Below the pieces are notes generated by a model. That model was given only the letters and a program-made list of their open reading frames with translations, did not search any database and was not told where the DNA came from. Positions 1-11,442 of a stretch of 37,156 bases of DNA are shown here, piece after piece. Every line of letters begins with the position of its first letter. Position 1 is the stretch's first letter. The position numbers and the translations under genes were made by a program. The DNA is from Ichthyophonus hoferi (lineage: Eukaryota; Opisthokonta; Ichthyosporea; Ichthyophonida; Ichthyophonidae): the NCBI GenBank assembly GCA_002751075.1, contig NAOQ01000038.1, positions 236,646 through 273,801 of the forward strand, written 5' to 3'.

Positions 1-217
1 GGTTTTGTAGTTAATCGTTTATGCCGTGATTAAATCGTTAGATAAATGCTAGCATGGATAGAACCTTATATACCTACTTGAAGCTCTAGTTAGGCTTAGT
101 ATTCTGTTCTGTCAACTACGATCTACCAATCGATTAATAATAATCAAATCGTATTAAATATGGCCCAAGTTTGAGCACTAAGACGGAGATACAGAAAGGT
201 GTGCCTTTAGGTATCAT
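1..217. other. AT-rich intergenic sequence, nothing recognised
   Basis: No reading frame, RNA gene or clear repeat was found on either strand before the solo LTR that begins at 218. The last five bases (213-217, ATCAT) look like the left target-site duplication of that LTR. Confidence 0.5.
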
Positions 218-488
218 TGACAATTTCATCATGTGTAGTAATTCTCTCACCTATGCTCAGGGTCGTAGCCGACTAATGCAAGCAGAGAACTTAGGATAAA
301 AACTGCATGGCTTTTATTCAGTATTACTACAAAACCAGGAGTCCCCAATCTGTCTCAGACAAAACCTTTTTATACTGTGTAAATATACTATTTTATATAT
401 GGAATACTTCAAAACCCAGTATTAATTAAAGAGATAATTCTCACTATGATTGCATTGCCTATGTTGCATATGTAGTTATATTTTGACG
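218..488 (-). mobile_element. Solo LTR, dispersed family 1, copy A
   Basis: This 271-bp fossil repeat reads on the minus strand and matches copies at 23482-23752 and about 14095-14344. In its own orientation it has a TATA-like block, then a conserved stretch containing TCTGAGACAGATTGGG. After that come an AATAAA-type signal (ACTGAATAAA) and a 3' part with TTCTCTGCTTG and CCTGAGCATAGGTGA. The order TATA, transcript start region, polyadenylation signal is that of an LTR. It is flanked by ATCAT (213-217) and GTCAT (489-493), a 4-of-5 match that fits a 5-bp target-site duplication. No internal coding region is attached, so it is a solo LTR. Divergence from the other copies is substantial, so it is old. 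Whether the family is copia or Ty3 cannot be told from the LTR alone. Confidence 0.72.
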
Positions 489-973
489 GTCATTGCTTAT
501 ACAAGACTGGACCAAGAGGCAAGGAGGCAATTGAGCTGAGTTAAAAAAAAGCACAGCAAGCATACCATCTATTAGATATTAAAGGTAATCCTCCAGAAGT
601 ATACTAGTAGTACGATTGTAATAACTAGAGTAGATGATTAGTATGTGCCAGAAAGACAGATATTTATGCTTCAAAGTCTATATCCCTTCGTTTTTTATAT
701 ATTGCTTTACCTGTAAGGAATCTCTAAGTGACATGAAACATTATAACCTATTTATGTAGCCAATAGGTACCTGAGAGGTGACCTATAGCCCAATAATTAC
801 AGGTAGTTAAAGATGATATATGTGATCCAATTATATGACGATGATTAGTACAGCCTTCCAATTGCATCCAATAATCAAAGTCATTTTTTAAATTAGTATG
901 GTTACAATCTCAAGCCTGATTAGTTTCCTGCCTAATCCAAGACATTTTACAATATATATCGCATGAGATAAAA
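489..973. other. 3' flank of the phosphatase gene, AT-rich
   Basis: This stretch lies downstream of the stop codon of the minus-strand phosphatase gene and probably includes its 3' UTR. No canonical AATAAA on the minus strand stands out close to the stop. No coding frame is supported. Confidence 0.4.
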
Positions 974-3884
974 CTATTTGCATTCAGCATCATAATCTTT
1001 TGGCACAAATTCAATCCAATGAGCAACCACCATTTCAAGAGGGCACAGTCCCAGTAGATCATCTACTTTGCACCAATCCGGCTCTATCACTTTCCTTTCC
1101 TCACCCCATCCTGTTACACCACTATTTCTATAAATAAACTTCACATAAATCTGACTGTTATGGGGTACTCTTAACAACAAGATCTCTATATGTGAACTAT
1201 ACCCAGGCCAGTCATGGTCCCACATGTTAAGGGTAGTGAGGAGAGGGAAGAGGGTACTATCGTGACCAGAGTAGATCTGAATGCGGGGTCCAGTGGTAGA
1301 TTGCATAGCGGCTATTAGCTGCATATTTACAGGTATTATTGTAGGTTAGTGTATGTAATAGCGCATAGTGCATTGCATGCATATAATGATTGTAAATGCT
1401 AGTGTAAAGGAATATCTTAGTGAACATCTATGAGTACATAGTTATGCACATATATCAACATATCTATTTATATACTCCCATATATATATATATATATATG
1501 CCTACACAAAAACAAACAAAAGAAATAATCATAAAATACACAGAAATCAAAAAAGAAAGAAGATAAAAATCAAACCAATTATATTTCTTCAACATACCTC
1601 GCCTATAAATCGACCAATTCCCAACTGAGCCACCTTTTCATTTTTAAACAGCATATACAATTGGGTGGAAGCCTCATCTCTTACTCTCTTGTATAAATCC
1701 ATAGATACAGTGGGAGGGAAAGAGAGGTTGTGGGATAGACGTGTGTGTAGGAGGTCAAAATAATGTTCGTAACCTTCGGCAAAACCACCCTGTTAATAAA
1801 TGGGCGGGGTTAGGGAGAATATGTATGTGTATGTATACATAGATATAGATATACACACCTACGCATGCATACATATACATACATATACAAATGCACATAT
1901 ACACATATATACGCACATACATAAATACCTTCAAATTCCCTCTATACGTATCCTCATCCAACTGCAATGCTTTTTGAAGATCCGTATCTAATTGGTCAGT
2001 GAAATCCTTTCTTCTATTAGCCCATTCCGCACCCTTTTGAGCCTCACCCATAGCCCGAAGAAACCCAGGACACATTTTGGGAAACATAGTATCTCTCTCC
2101 TTCACTTGTACATGTACGTCATATACTAAGTGGGGCTGGTCGGTCGCAATTTCTATATATGTATAAGTATATAAATATGTGTGTATGTGTATACGACAAA
2201 AAGTGTAAGCAAGGTCAATATAAAATAACAAAATGTAAAGATTTTTATGCCAGCTACACTATACAAAAAGGAAAGTTAAAATGAGAAACTGAGTGAATGA
2301 CACGGATATAATAGGAATGCTGTTAGTCAATTAATTAATATACCTGGGCTAGCTAATAGGCCCCAAGCATTCATCAAACATTCAAGGGACCTTTGGGTAC
2401 GAGGATAGTCTGTAGATCGGAGATAGACCTGGGAAGGGTTACATATGTAAGTGGGTTTATATATAAGTATTTCCATATGTCTATGTGTGCGTGTGCATAT
2501 AAATATGTCTATATGTTTGTCTATGCATATATGAGTGTATGTTTATAGATAGATATAATTATCGTAGATTCCAATGCTGAGGATCTCCATATGAACTTTA
2601 TTTTTAACAAAATCCTTAGATTGGATGGGAATTGAGCCCAAGTTTTTAATGGCAACAATCAATTCAGATTACTGCAGAAAAAAACATAATTCCCTTTGTC
2701 CTTACGCTACTTTGTTGTTAAATTATTCGGTTCAAACAATTTTGATAGTTTTGGAGGTACGAAACCATGCATCGTAAATAAATAAATAAATTAATTAGAT
2801 GGATAATAGCAGTTCATCAGGATGAATAGGATAACATTACTTATTAGTGAATGAAAGTTATATATAAAAGAATAGGCAGAAAAATAAAGAAAAATAATAT
2901 GATTCGCAGATAGATTAACACAGAAGAGGGACAAATTTACAAGAAACATATACGTGCATACCATACACTCACCTGATTGGCACTCAGTGAAACTGGAAAT
3001 AATGGAGAATATTCCTTATTTAGTATGCCCCCCAAATTACCCAATTGCTGGCAGCCTAGTGCAGTAAGTTCACCCATTGGACACCCCTTCTCATAGATTT
3101 TCCTATAGAGTGTCTGTGACACACTTTTACTATCCTTAATTTTCCTGTGATTAGCCACCTCTTCATTGGCATTATTTGTATTTTCCTGAGTATATCCCGT
3201 CTGATGCACTTGGTGGGTGCAAGGAAAATTAGGGGGGGTTCCCTTGTCAAAGGGAAGATCTATCTGGGTTACAGGGGTACGGTCACCATGGCGATGAATG
3301 ATCTAATTAGAGCAGGAGAGAGGAGGCGGGGGAAGAGTTAGAGAGATGGAGAAAGGAGGGTAGGGGTGAGAGGGAGGTATGGATGTTAATAATATATATA
3401 TTAAAAGGAAAAACAAATTAGAAAGAGAAAGAAAGATCATAGGAGAGACCAGGTAGAAGCTATAAATATTAGGGGATAGCATATATATAATAAAAGAAAT
3501 TGGAAAATTAGAATAAATTAGAGGAGTATATGCACATACACGTGTTTACGTGTATATGTATAAAAAAGGGCAATACAAATGAATGTATGATAGTATATAT
3601 AATATTGTGTGTAATAGTATATGCAATAGTACAAATAAAAGTATATATAACAACATATATAGTAACATATAACAGTATATACCATAACATAATAGTATAT
3701 ATATGGTTTCAAATCCCACCATAAGTTTGACCAACTCCATCCCCTCGTCTGTCACCCAAGCGTCTTTAAATGTTTTTCTATAACTTCTTACTCCCGTGAA
3801 AAATAGAAAGAATATGAGCAAACACAATAAAGGATTGACATATCCTACTAGGTCACGCTTTTGCATAGGCCGAAATAAGGCCAT
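974..3884 (-). CDS. Membrane-anchored histidine acid phosphatase (PXYLP1 / acid phosphatase-like), six exons
   Basis: This is a predicted phosphomonoesterase of histidine phosphatase branch 2, probably a type II membrane protein of the Golgi or secretory system. I rebuilt six minus-strand exons: 3884-3720, 3302-2973, 2428-2344, 2152-1929, 1789-1598 and 1318-974. They total 1,341 nt, giving 446 residues with every phase consistent. The start is the first ATG after an in-frame stop. Residues 1-12 are short and basic, and about 13-32 form a single hydrophobic anchor (LLCLLIFFLFF). The catalytic motif RHGDRTP is at about 59-65, where His60 would be the phosphorylated nucleophile. GELTALGCQQLG and RSTDYPRTQRSL follow, the latter carrying a second phosphate-binding Arg. 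The proton-donor HD is in YSGHDSTLFPLL at about 351-352. All key residues are present and the length is close to human PXYLP1. Lysosomal-type acid phosphatase is the alternative; substrate cannot be read from sequence. The exon 1 donor (GTGGGA) is the weakest join. Confidence 0.87.
1804..1928 (-). repeat. TATG/TACA-rich intron microsatellite
   Basis: The intron after phosphatase exon 4 starts with a GTATTTATG donor. It continues as a degenerate run of GTAT/ATGT units in the transcript (ACATA/CATAC on the plus strand). Similar runs follow other donors in the window, for example near 2455-2545 and 25400-25445. It is probably neutral slippage-prone sequence. Confidence 0.6.
3303..3380 (-). promoter_or_regulatory. 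Extended polypyrimidine tract before phosphatase exon 2
   Basis: The plus strand is almost purely purine over about 75 bases (runs of GGAG, AGAG and GGGG). The transcript is therefore a long C/T tract ending directly at the TTAG acceptor of the exon that encodes RHGDRTP. It is much longer than the usual 10-20 nt polypyrimidine tract. Confidence 0.6.
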
Positions 3885-5340
3885 GTTTTCAGGTTTTAAA
3901 TAAAATACAGTTGGTTTGAATGATTATTATAGATAAGCTGGCTATTGCCAAAAGGAATTACATGCATTATTTAATGGTATATTAAGTATGTATGTGTGTA
4001 TATGAACATACACAGCAATAATAAATAGATCCTAATTATTATATTTACTCGTCTGTTGGTAAGGAATCTAAGATAGATTATATAGCATAATTGGTAATCA
4101 ATATCATTTAGAGATTTTGTACTCCTTGGCTAAATATGTATTATTAACTAAAATGATATATCCCCAATTGCTTATTTTGCTGGATTGGGTGGCTTTGATG
4201 CGTACATACCAAATATTTATCTAGGTTTTTATATTTTTGTAATTGTTAATAACATTTTATTCTTTATATCTTTTTTTAAAATTATGTTCTTTATAGTTTA
4301 TCTTTGGTTATTAATTAATTTCATACTTAACATTTATTTTCTGTACCAATAAGCAGCGTATGCCGATGCCTAAGTTTTACCGAAAATACAGGCGGCATGG
4401 TTTTTACTAATCACTTTTTAATTATCAATATATACTGGTTATTGGTCATTTGTACATATAATGCCATTTTATTGCCTAAAGTAATTATTGGTCATTACTT
4501 GTTTTCTACAGTAATTAGCTTCACGCCTATAGGGTATTTATTAATGTTATTTTGTCATTACACAAAATTGATTGTCCAATAGACCGATAGCATTAAGATA
4601 TAAAACCAGATGAAGGTACCCAATTGGTCAACCAAGGGCTTATTTGGCATCTCAAGATACTATTTAAAACACTTAAAAAGCTTTTCAAAGGATTAAGTGT
4701 AATAAATCCTTGTTATAGATATTGGTAAGCGCTTATGACATGATACTAGTGTCATAAAAGATAATCAAGTGTATGCGTTACTGGTCAGACAAAGTAAATT
4801 GCACGAGGTTGTGACCACGCCAATCAAATTTACTGGGCAAGACCTTATTTATGCCTACCACAAATCAAATTAAACTACCTGTTCATTCAGAGTTAACCGT
4901 CTTGTAACATAAAGGAATAAGCTGTAGCAACAAAAGACATTGAACGCCTTGGTTCCAACATTATTTTTGTGGATATTTGAAAACGGATCCATTTAGGCGA
5001 CTATAGTAAATCTCATATGGCGTTCCTCATTGAAGTGGCCTATACTCTGGCTGCAACAAACACTGGGTTCTATATAATTGGGAGTTCAAAACTCAACAGT
5101 ATACTTTATCGAATAGCAAATTTAAAGCCCCGACATGACCATTCCTATCTATTAGAGTTTAATAAGCGGGATATATGCTACATTGGCCAAAACAAAGAAA
5201 GAAATACAGATTTACATAGGCATCCCCCGTAGTAATTTAGTGCAAAATGTTATTAATTTACCAATTCTCCTAATGATCCAAAAATTATTATTAGAAAAAG
5301 CATGCAGGATTTTAGTCACTCGTGTGCCCTCAAGAGCCAA
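3885..5340. other. Intergenic, AT-rich, only short doubtful reading frames
   Basis: Short plus-strand frames occur near 4397-4582, 5017-5232 and 5183-5368. The last two overlap in different frames and have no recognisable domain. They may be remnants of the broken element described from 5349 onward. No host gene is supported. Confidence 0.35.
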
Positions 5341-5348
5341 TATTCAAA

Positions 5349-6196
5349 TTAGAAAATCAACATTCTAACTGTTGCGACTTGACATTTTTTTATCCATCTA
5401 TTTGCTGCAATATTATATATTGTATTAGAGATAGAAGTAGTATCCGTTGTACTGAATTCCATTTGACATACTATAAGCCTTTTTCCTTTTGGTAGGTCTA
5501 GATCATTAACAATAAATAAGGGGAAAGCTAAAGTTTTTGTAAGTTCTACATGTAGGACACAAAGTTGTTGGGAATTCAGAAATACTTTTAGATTTCTTAC
5601 CCTGCAACTTACAATATGTGCAATAACCATGATCTAAGCCACAGGTTGTAGATGGGTTCTATATAAGCATTCATTATTGGCTTGACTGTACTGGGTTTGA
5701 TTAGTTAGATTTCTAGTAAAGAATCTGGATGATAAATTTCTATCACTTGAGAATCAAAAGACATTATAAATGAATCATAAAAAAAAGTAAAATAATTTTC
5801 CGGAAAGGCTTTAAACATATATTGATAACTGATAGCTGTAATAGCAGCAAAAGTTATATCATTATTTTTTGGGAACTTTTTATATACGTACAATGGCAAA
5901 ACACTAATAGGTATATATGTAAACCTCTGATTGGTTTGTTGTATATAGAAAATAATTAACCTCTAGACCATAGACTGGTGGCTTTGGACAACAACTTTAT
6001 ATTGACCCTAATAGGTAACTATAACTGAATGTTAGAAATGTGTTAACAATAACAAAGGATTATCTATCTAAGCGTGGTAAAGAACCTAGTTCCAACAAAT
6101 CGTGCCAAAGTTATTTGTTCTAGATTTATCACAATTAAGAAAAATACTACTTTAGTGGTTGCCCAACAGAAAGAGTAGGGCCTAAATTAATAAAGG
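5349..6196 (-). repeat. Broken repeat of unknown family, long copy (repeat X)
   Basis: The two ends (5367-5425 and 6127-6185) match 14634-14690 and 14704-14765 in the same order and orientation, so this is a dispersed repeat. Between its ends lie two minus-strand stretches with protein-like composition, at about 5349-5630 and 5705-5899. No domain was recognised. The element looks broken, with more than one interruption, and old. It could be a DNA transposon or a retroelement; the sequence does not decide. Confidence 0.45.
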
Positions 6197-7719
6197 TGAG
6201 AGGGAAATACTTCATGATCTAATGGGAGTAGCATTGTTCTCGTGGATGCACTTTTCCTTGGAGTAGACATCTGTGAAAATGGGAACATTATTCTTTAACC
6301 ATTTCTAAACATATCAGCTAGATGGTTTTATATACCTGTTCAGTGTATGGGGACTATTTTAGCACAAGATAACCAGTATGTCATGTCTATCATCCATAAT
6401 TCATAATGGAAGTAAAATACTATAAGACACATATCTCCAATCACTCCAAGTAAGTAGAGCCAATCAACACAAGTATGTGATAATATATTCACATATGAAT
6501 AGATAGTTTCTCACAACCAAGAATTTAAAACGAGTGCGTTAGTATAGTATGCACCCAATCGAATATGCTTATTGCATGAACGTTTTGTACACGCTGGCTT
6601 GTTAACTCGAGCACCTATAGTATCATACCGCCTACAATAAGTGAATTGGATCTACCATCAGTACATGACGTCACGAACATTGACTAAGGGATGATTACGT
6701 CATACGTGAATGTCCTGCATTCTTTCCTATGAATTTATAATAATATAAATACATGAATATATGCAAAAAAGTAAACTTAAAAGAATAAAACCTTTCAAAT
6801 AAAATATAATATTAACGATAACTAGACCAAAATTTATGTTTCAGTTATAAGTTCTAATCTACTATGTGCCTCCTGATCCGGTAATACACATCCTAACTTT
6901 GGAATTAATCAACCAATAGCATCAGGCATACCTTTTCAACAATCTCTTAAAGTTTCGTTCGATAGCGATGAAATCTTAACCTATATTATCTTCTCGAACA
7001 TTATTATAGGATTTTTTTAAATACTTCTATTCTTCTTTTTCATAGATTTAATCTTTGGAGCTGCATGATTTTTTTTAAGTAGCCGTTATTGTTAAAGTGG
7101 TTTTGACTACTTATACGTCTCTCTTACTTCGGAGAATTCATCTTTTTGTTTACATGGTTTTTCGTTTGTTTCTCATCTTAATGGATTGGGGGTTATGATT
7201 GGTAATCTGTTTTTTTCTGGGACCCCACCATTTTTCCTTATTGCAATCTAGGCTAAATAAACATACCTATTACAAAGCAAAAAAGGCTTGGTATAAATAT
7301 GAACAGGAAATAAATAAAACAATTTAGTACTAAATATTTTCATTTATATATAAAATAAGCCATGTTTGTCGTTAAAATAATCATAATCACAACTTCGAAG
7401 CAAAAAAAAAAACAGTAGGCAAAAATTAAAACAAGCAAGCACCACAAAATTAAGTGTTTACTTATGTGTAAGGTAAAATACAGTATAATGGTTCCAACTC
7501 ATTTTCATGTACTCACTCGTGAACAAGAAATTATTATATTGTGGTAACAAGTACCCCAGGTGAAGGCCATACGTTTATTTATAAATGAGATGAAAGCCCC
7601 TAACACGTGTTGGGGCCATTTTAAAAATATTTTAAAGCCAGAACTATTATAGTTCGCCATAGGCAACTACTAATTTATATTACAGAAATTCAAAGCCAAC
7701 TTATACCTACATACTCATG
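6197..7719. other. Intergenic, no gene seen
   Basis: No supported coding frame was found. The stretch holds two CRE/bZIP-like octamers (TGACGTCA at 6666-6673 and TTACGTCA at 6695-6702). It also has a small hairpin at 7597-7615, where CCCC and GGGG arms enclose an AACACGTGTT palindrome containing an E-box CACGTG. Whether either is functional is unknown. Confidence 0.4.
6666..6702. promoter_or_regulatory. Paired CRE/bZIP-like motifs
   Basis: A perfect palindromic TGACGTCA (6666-6673) is followed 21 bases later by TTACGTCA (6695-6702). The first is the consensus CREB/ATF site. No start of a gene is recognised nearby other than the minus-strand 97-codon frame 1.3 kb away. Two close matches could occur by chance. 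Confidence 0.25.
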
Positions 7720-8013
7720 CTAGAAGCATTTTCTTTTAACGCCCATTGACATATAAGGTTGATCATTTTCTATACGGCCTCTCTTGCATGCCAGTCGCTC
7801 CTGACTGATGTCAGCTTCTGAACATATAAATGCGGCACAATCGGAAGAAATATCCAAACTCAATAACTCTTCAGCATTGTCATGGAGAAAATCAATTTCA
7901 TGTTTTTGAAGTGCAATCTGATGGCGATACCGTACGGCGAACAAAATTTGAGATATAAGGGCCAATGCTTCTTGACCACGAATGCCGGTCGGATAATTCA
8001 TAGTAGAAGACAT
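7720..8013 (-). CDS. Hypothetical 97-residue protein, single exon
   Basis: This is an uninterrupted ATG-to-TAG frame of 97 residues on the minus strand, with balanced, non-repetitive composition. That is unusual among the intergenic frames here, which are mostly Ile/Tyr/Leu-rich translations of AT repeats. The protein begins MSSTMNYPTG. A mixed-charge, probably helical middle follows (HQIALQKHEIDFLHDNAEEL), and the C-terminus is basic (VKRKCF). I see no signal peptide, membrane segment or known motif. It could be a small host protein, one exon of a larger gene, or a remnant of a transposon. There are no flanking exons that I can join to it, and no function is proposed. Confidence 0.4.
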   Translation of the reverse strand: MSSTMNYPTGIRGQEALALISQILFAVRYRHQIALQKHEIDFLHDNAEELLSLDISSDCAAFICSEADISQERLACKRGRIENDQPYMSMGVKRKCF

Positions 8014-11000
8014 GTTTATTGACTTAAGTTTGAGTCGATAGTATGGGCTTATCGTGTTTGACTTATTATGTCAAATGCTTTCACTAAACGGTCGTTCTTA
8101 ACTTATTATGGCTGCACGTTTGGAAATGTTTGCTTAAAAGCTAATTCTTGTAATATTTTGACTGTACCGCGGATTTCTGGTCTATATAGTGTTACTATCA
8201 CGAAATGTTACAGTGTCAAGGTAATATACGACCTCGAAGAATTGTAGATGTGCCGATTGGAGTAATATAATATATATCTACGTGGAAACCCACAAAATCG
8301 GACGGAATGCTTGAGAATGTTCTGGTATAACTAGACTGAATATTGCTTATATACCTTCCACTCTTGGATTATGCTATCGAAGCTTCAATTGTGCTCAGGG
8401 TCTTCTACCAAGAGATACCCAGGCAAGTTAAATAAAAATTTGTGTCACATGCCCCTGAGAAAAATAATTTTAAGTGATAAAAAAGATGGAGATCTACAAT
8501 TGGTTAACGCAAGCCACCAATAGAAACTGAACCATGAAAAGTGTCCGCATATCCTGCATATATTCTTATGTCAAAAGCATTCACTATTTCATTGGCCAGT
8601 GATGCTACACAGATATTGGCTACAACACTCTGCTTTTTACAAGAGTTCAATGATTAACCAATCATTATAAGGCTGTAGAACTCTAATCTATTGATGAAAA
8701 GTGTAATAATATGAGGATTTTCAATCCTGTACACAAATACCGCGTATCGACATAGCTATGGACTAATAATACAAAAACAAATTTTAATCGACTCGAGAAT
8801 AACAATTATATACGTTTTAATTATGTTGTACTAGTTGTGTGGTATATATGCTAATTTTATTAACTTGCTACTATTAGTGTGTTAATTTTATATAAGAAAA
8901 ATATTAGTTTATTTGTTGCTTCTTGATATTAAACTGGAAGTACTAAGTTATTACCAAGTAAAATAATGCTTTTTCTCATTTATACTTTATTATTTATTAT
9001 TATTATATATGTATGCTATTGCAATTCCCTCTACCTATCTCTCACCCTTTACATAAGCTTTCACCTATATACGCGTATGCGCATACCGGTATTGTTAATC
9101 TGTCTCCCTTATCTGACCCCTAAGTACTTAAATATATATTATATATGCATGTATACATATATATATATTAAAGACCTTTTTTAAATAATTTTTTATTTTA
9201 TTTTATTTTATTACATAAAATTTCTAATGAAGGAGTCGCAAAATATTCAGTCTATTTTACCCCCAAACTAACTCAAACACTTGAAGGCTAATCATAGGGT
9301 AATCTCTATCTATGGCTAGATCGATAATAGATAACAACTGCCTCAATTAAGCCGATATAGAGAATAAGAAGGCCAAAAAAAAATAGACGTGTAATAAAAT
9401 TATTTTAAAAGTCATTATATTGCCATTATATTCCAAATAAATATAATATATATATATATATATAATTAGAAGCTCTGTTGTTGGTTATAGCTTGACTAAA
9501 TATTAGTGGAAAACTGATGTTATTCTATATTCCTAGAGTAAACCCTTATTAGGAAAGACAAGAAACCATATATCCAATTATATTAGCGATCCCGAGTATT
9601 TAAGTAAACTATAACATATTGCAAAAGACATTAAAAAGATTTAAATAAAATCTTCTTTAAAAATCACCGCAAAATACATATAAAGATCTTTGGGAATTTT
9701 CTACAGAAATGTATTATTATAATAAAAAATAGGCCACGTAAATAACATCTTTCTAATCCTGCCCTTGCATTAATCTTAGCAAAGCTTTTATCAAACTACC
9801 ACTTGGTTAGAACTCGATTTATCAGTGAAGCCAATCAGTAAACTTCGTGTTGCGCGTTTTCATTGATTGGTCAGTGGCATAATCAGCGGTAGCCTTTTGG
9901 ACATACCAAGATCCGATTATGACTGGGCATCGGATACACAAACTGGAATTATGTCATAATATTGGTATGCTGCGTCCTTGGAGTGCCCAAAAAGATCTTG
10001 TAATGACTTATTACACCAAGCTGCATGTTGCCAAGATAACCAAAGCCAAGCTGTGTTTGCTGAAATGCACGTACTATATCTTAGCACAGATAATTACATC
10101 CTATATATATATCTAAACACAATTACTAGTGCTCATGGAGCATGAGTTGGAAAAGGAAAAGCACATTGGATATAAACAACTGCACTTGGAGTACTGTCAA
10201 AAATACTTGACACTGCCGGTAAAGCGAATTGGAAGTTTACTTAACAATTATTACTAGTTTCCGTTCTTATATCTCTCCCTTATCAGTTTTGGCAATCTGC
10301 TTTTATGGTTCAGAATTGGAATTACACAAGCGAGCTATAGATTGGTTTAGATTTTTTTTTCCAAATCTCTCCCGAATCTAAACCGTGGACATCATGGAAT
10401 AGTTGAATGATGCTTCTAGGTTAAGAAACATTTTTTGTATGTGTTGCCCTATGTAGATTATATTTTATATACATATATATTTGAAACCGAGCCAATACAA
10501 TAGCGATCTCTATCGTTATCAGGATGCACGCGTGTCCATGTCGACAGCAAACAAATAAGAAATTGATTTCTTGGCTGTGTCAAAATTACTGGGCACTGTG
10601 TGTTGAGCTTAAAATGCGCACAGGAAAAATCCTCCAAATTCCGATAACCATTTTTCTCTTATCAGTAAGTTAAGATAATTGACTTTCACTATTTATATTC
10701 AGGAATGTTTTTATAAGACATGGAATTAATTTGTCTTATCAAAGTCTTATCGAATGTATCCTCTATTGGATTTAGCATTCCAACATGTTTGAAATACAAA
10801 TACCCATCATAACAAATCAAAGAATAGATCAGGTACTCAGATGTCGTAACTCTCCTGACACGTGTTGGTTTATTGTACATATGCTTGCATTCCAATCATT
10901 ACTTACAAACAAAACCCAAAAAAAACAAAACAAAAAACATTATCCATCTTGATTCCTATTCGTCAATAACAACTGACTTTGGTTATATTAGCATCTTGGG

Positions 11001-11211
11001 CTTGAATCATTTTTTGTATATTTATTTTACGCCTGCTCATAGCGAATTATTGCAATCGCCAAATAATTGCATAGATGACAGCTAAGGCTCTTTTCTTCTT
11101 CCTTGCAAGTGAAAACACCCATTTCAGATCTCCCAAGTGTTTTATTGTATTATAGCCAGTCTTCAGTGCCGTAAAACTCAAGTACTGGCTTTGTGATAGT
11201 ATGGTGTATCA

Positions 11212-11442
11212 ATGAGCATGCAACTTGATTATGCCATTCAACATAGTAGTAATAATGTCAATCAATCAGTTAATGAATCTCAATTTACAAGAGATCGCAT
11301 AAATGCTGTAAATAAGCATTTACCCATTTCCGATGCGGACGTACCGTATCTTACACATGCCAATTATCACGGCCCAATTCTGCAAGAGACGCTAAGCAAA
11401 GTTGTAAGGCTTACCTTGTATAATAGGGACTCACTTGGTTGA
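11212..11442 (+). pseudogene. Possible relic coding fragment, family unknown
   Basis: This plus-strand frame of 76 codons has protein-like composition (for example QFTRDRINAVNKHLPISDAD). There is no recognised domain and no joined neighbour. It could be one exon of an unrecognised gene or an eroded transposon fragment. Confidence that it was ever coding is modest. Confidence 0.25.

Noticed and set aside
1800-1991. Plus-strand frame over the phosphatase gene
   Set aside because: It is a translation of an intronic TACA/TATA microsatellite plus the antisense of a true exon.
3508-3724. Several overlapping Tyr/Ile-rich frames on both strands
   Set aside because: They are translations of a TATA/GTATAT repeat inside phosphatase intron 1; only the part ending at 3720 belongs to an exon.
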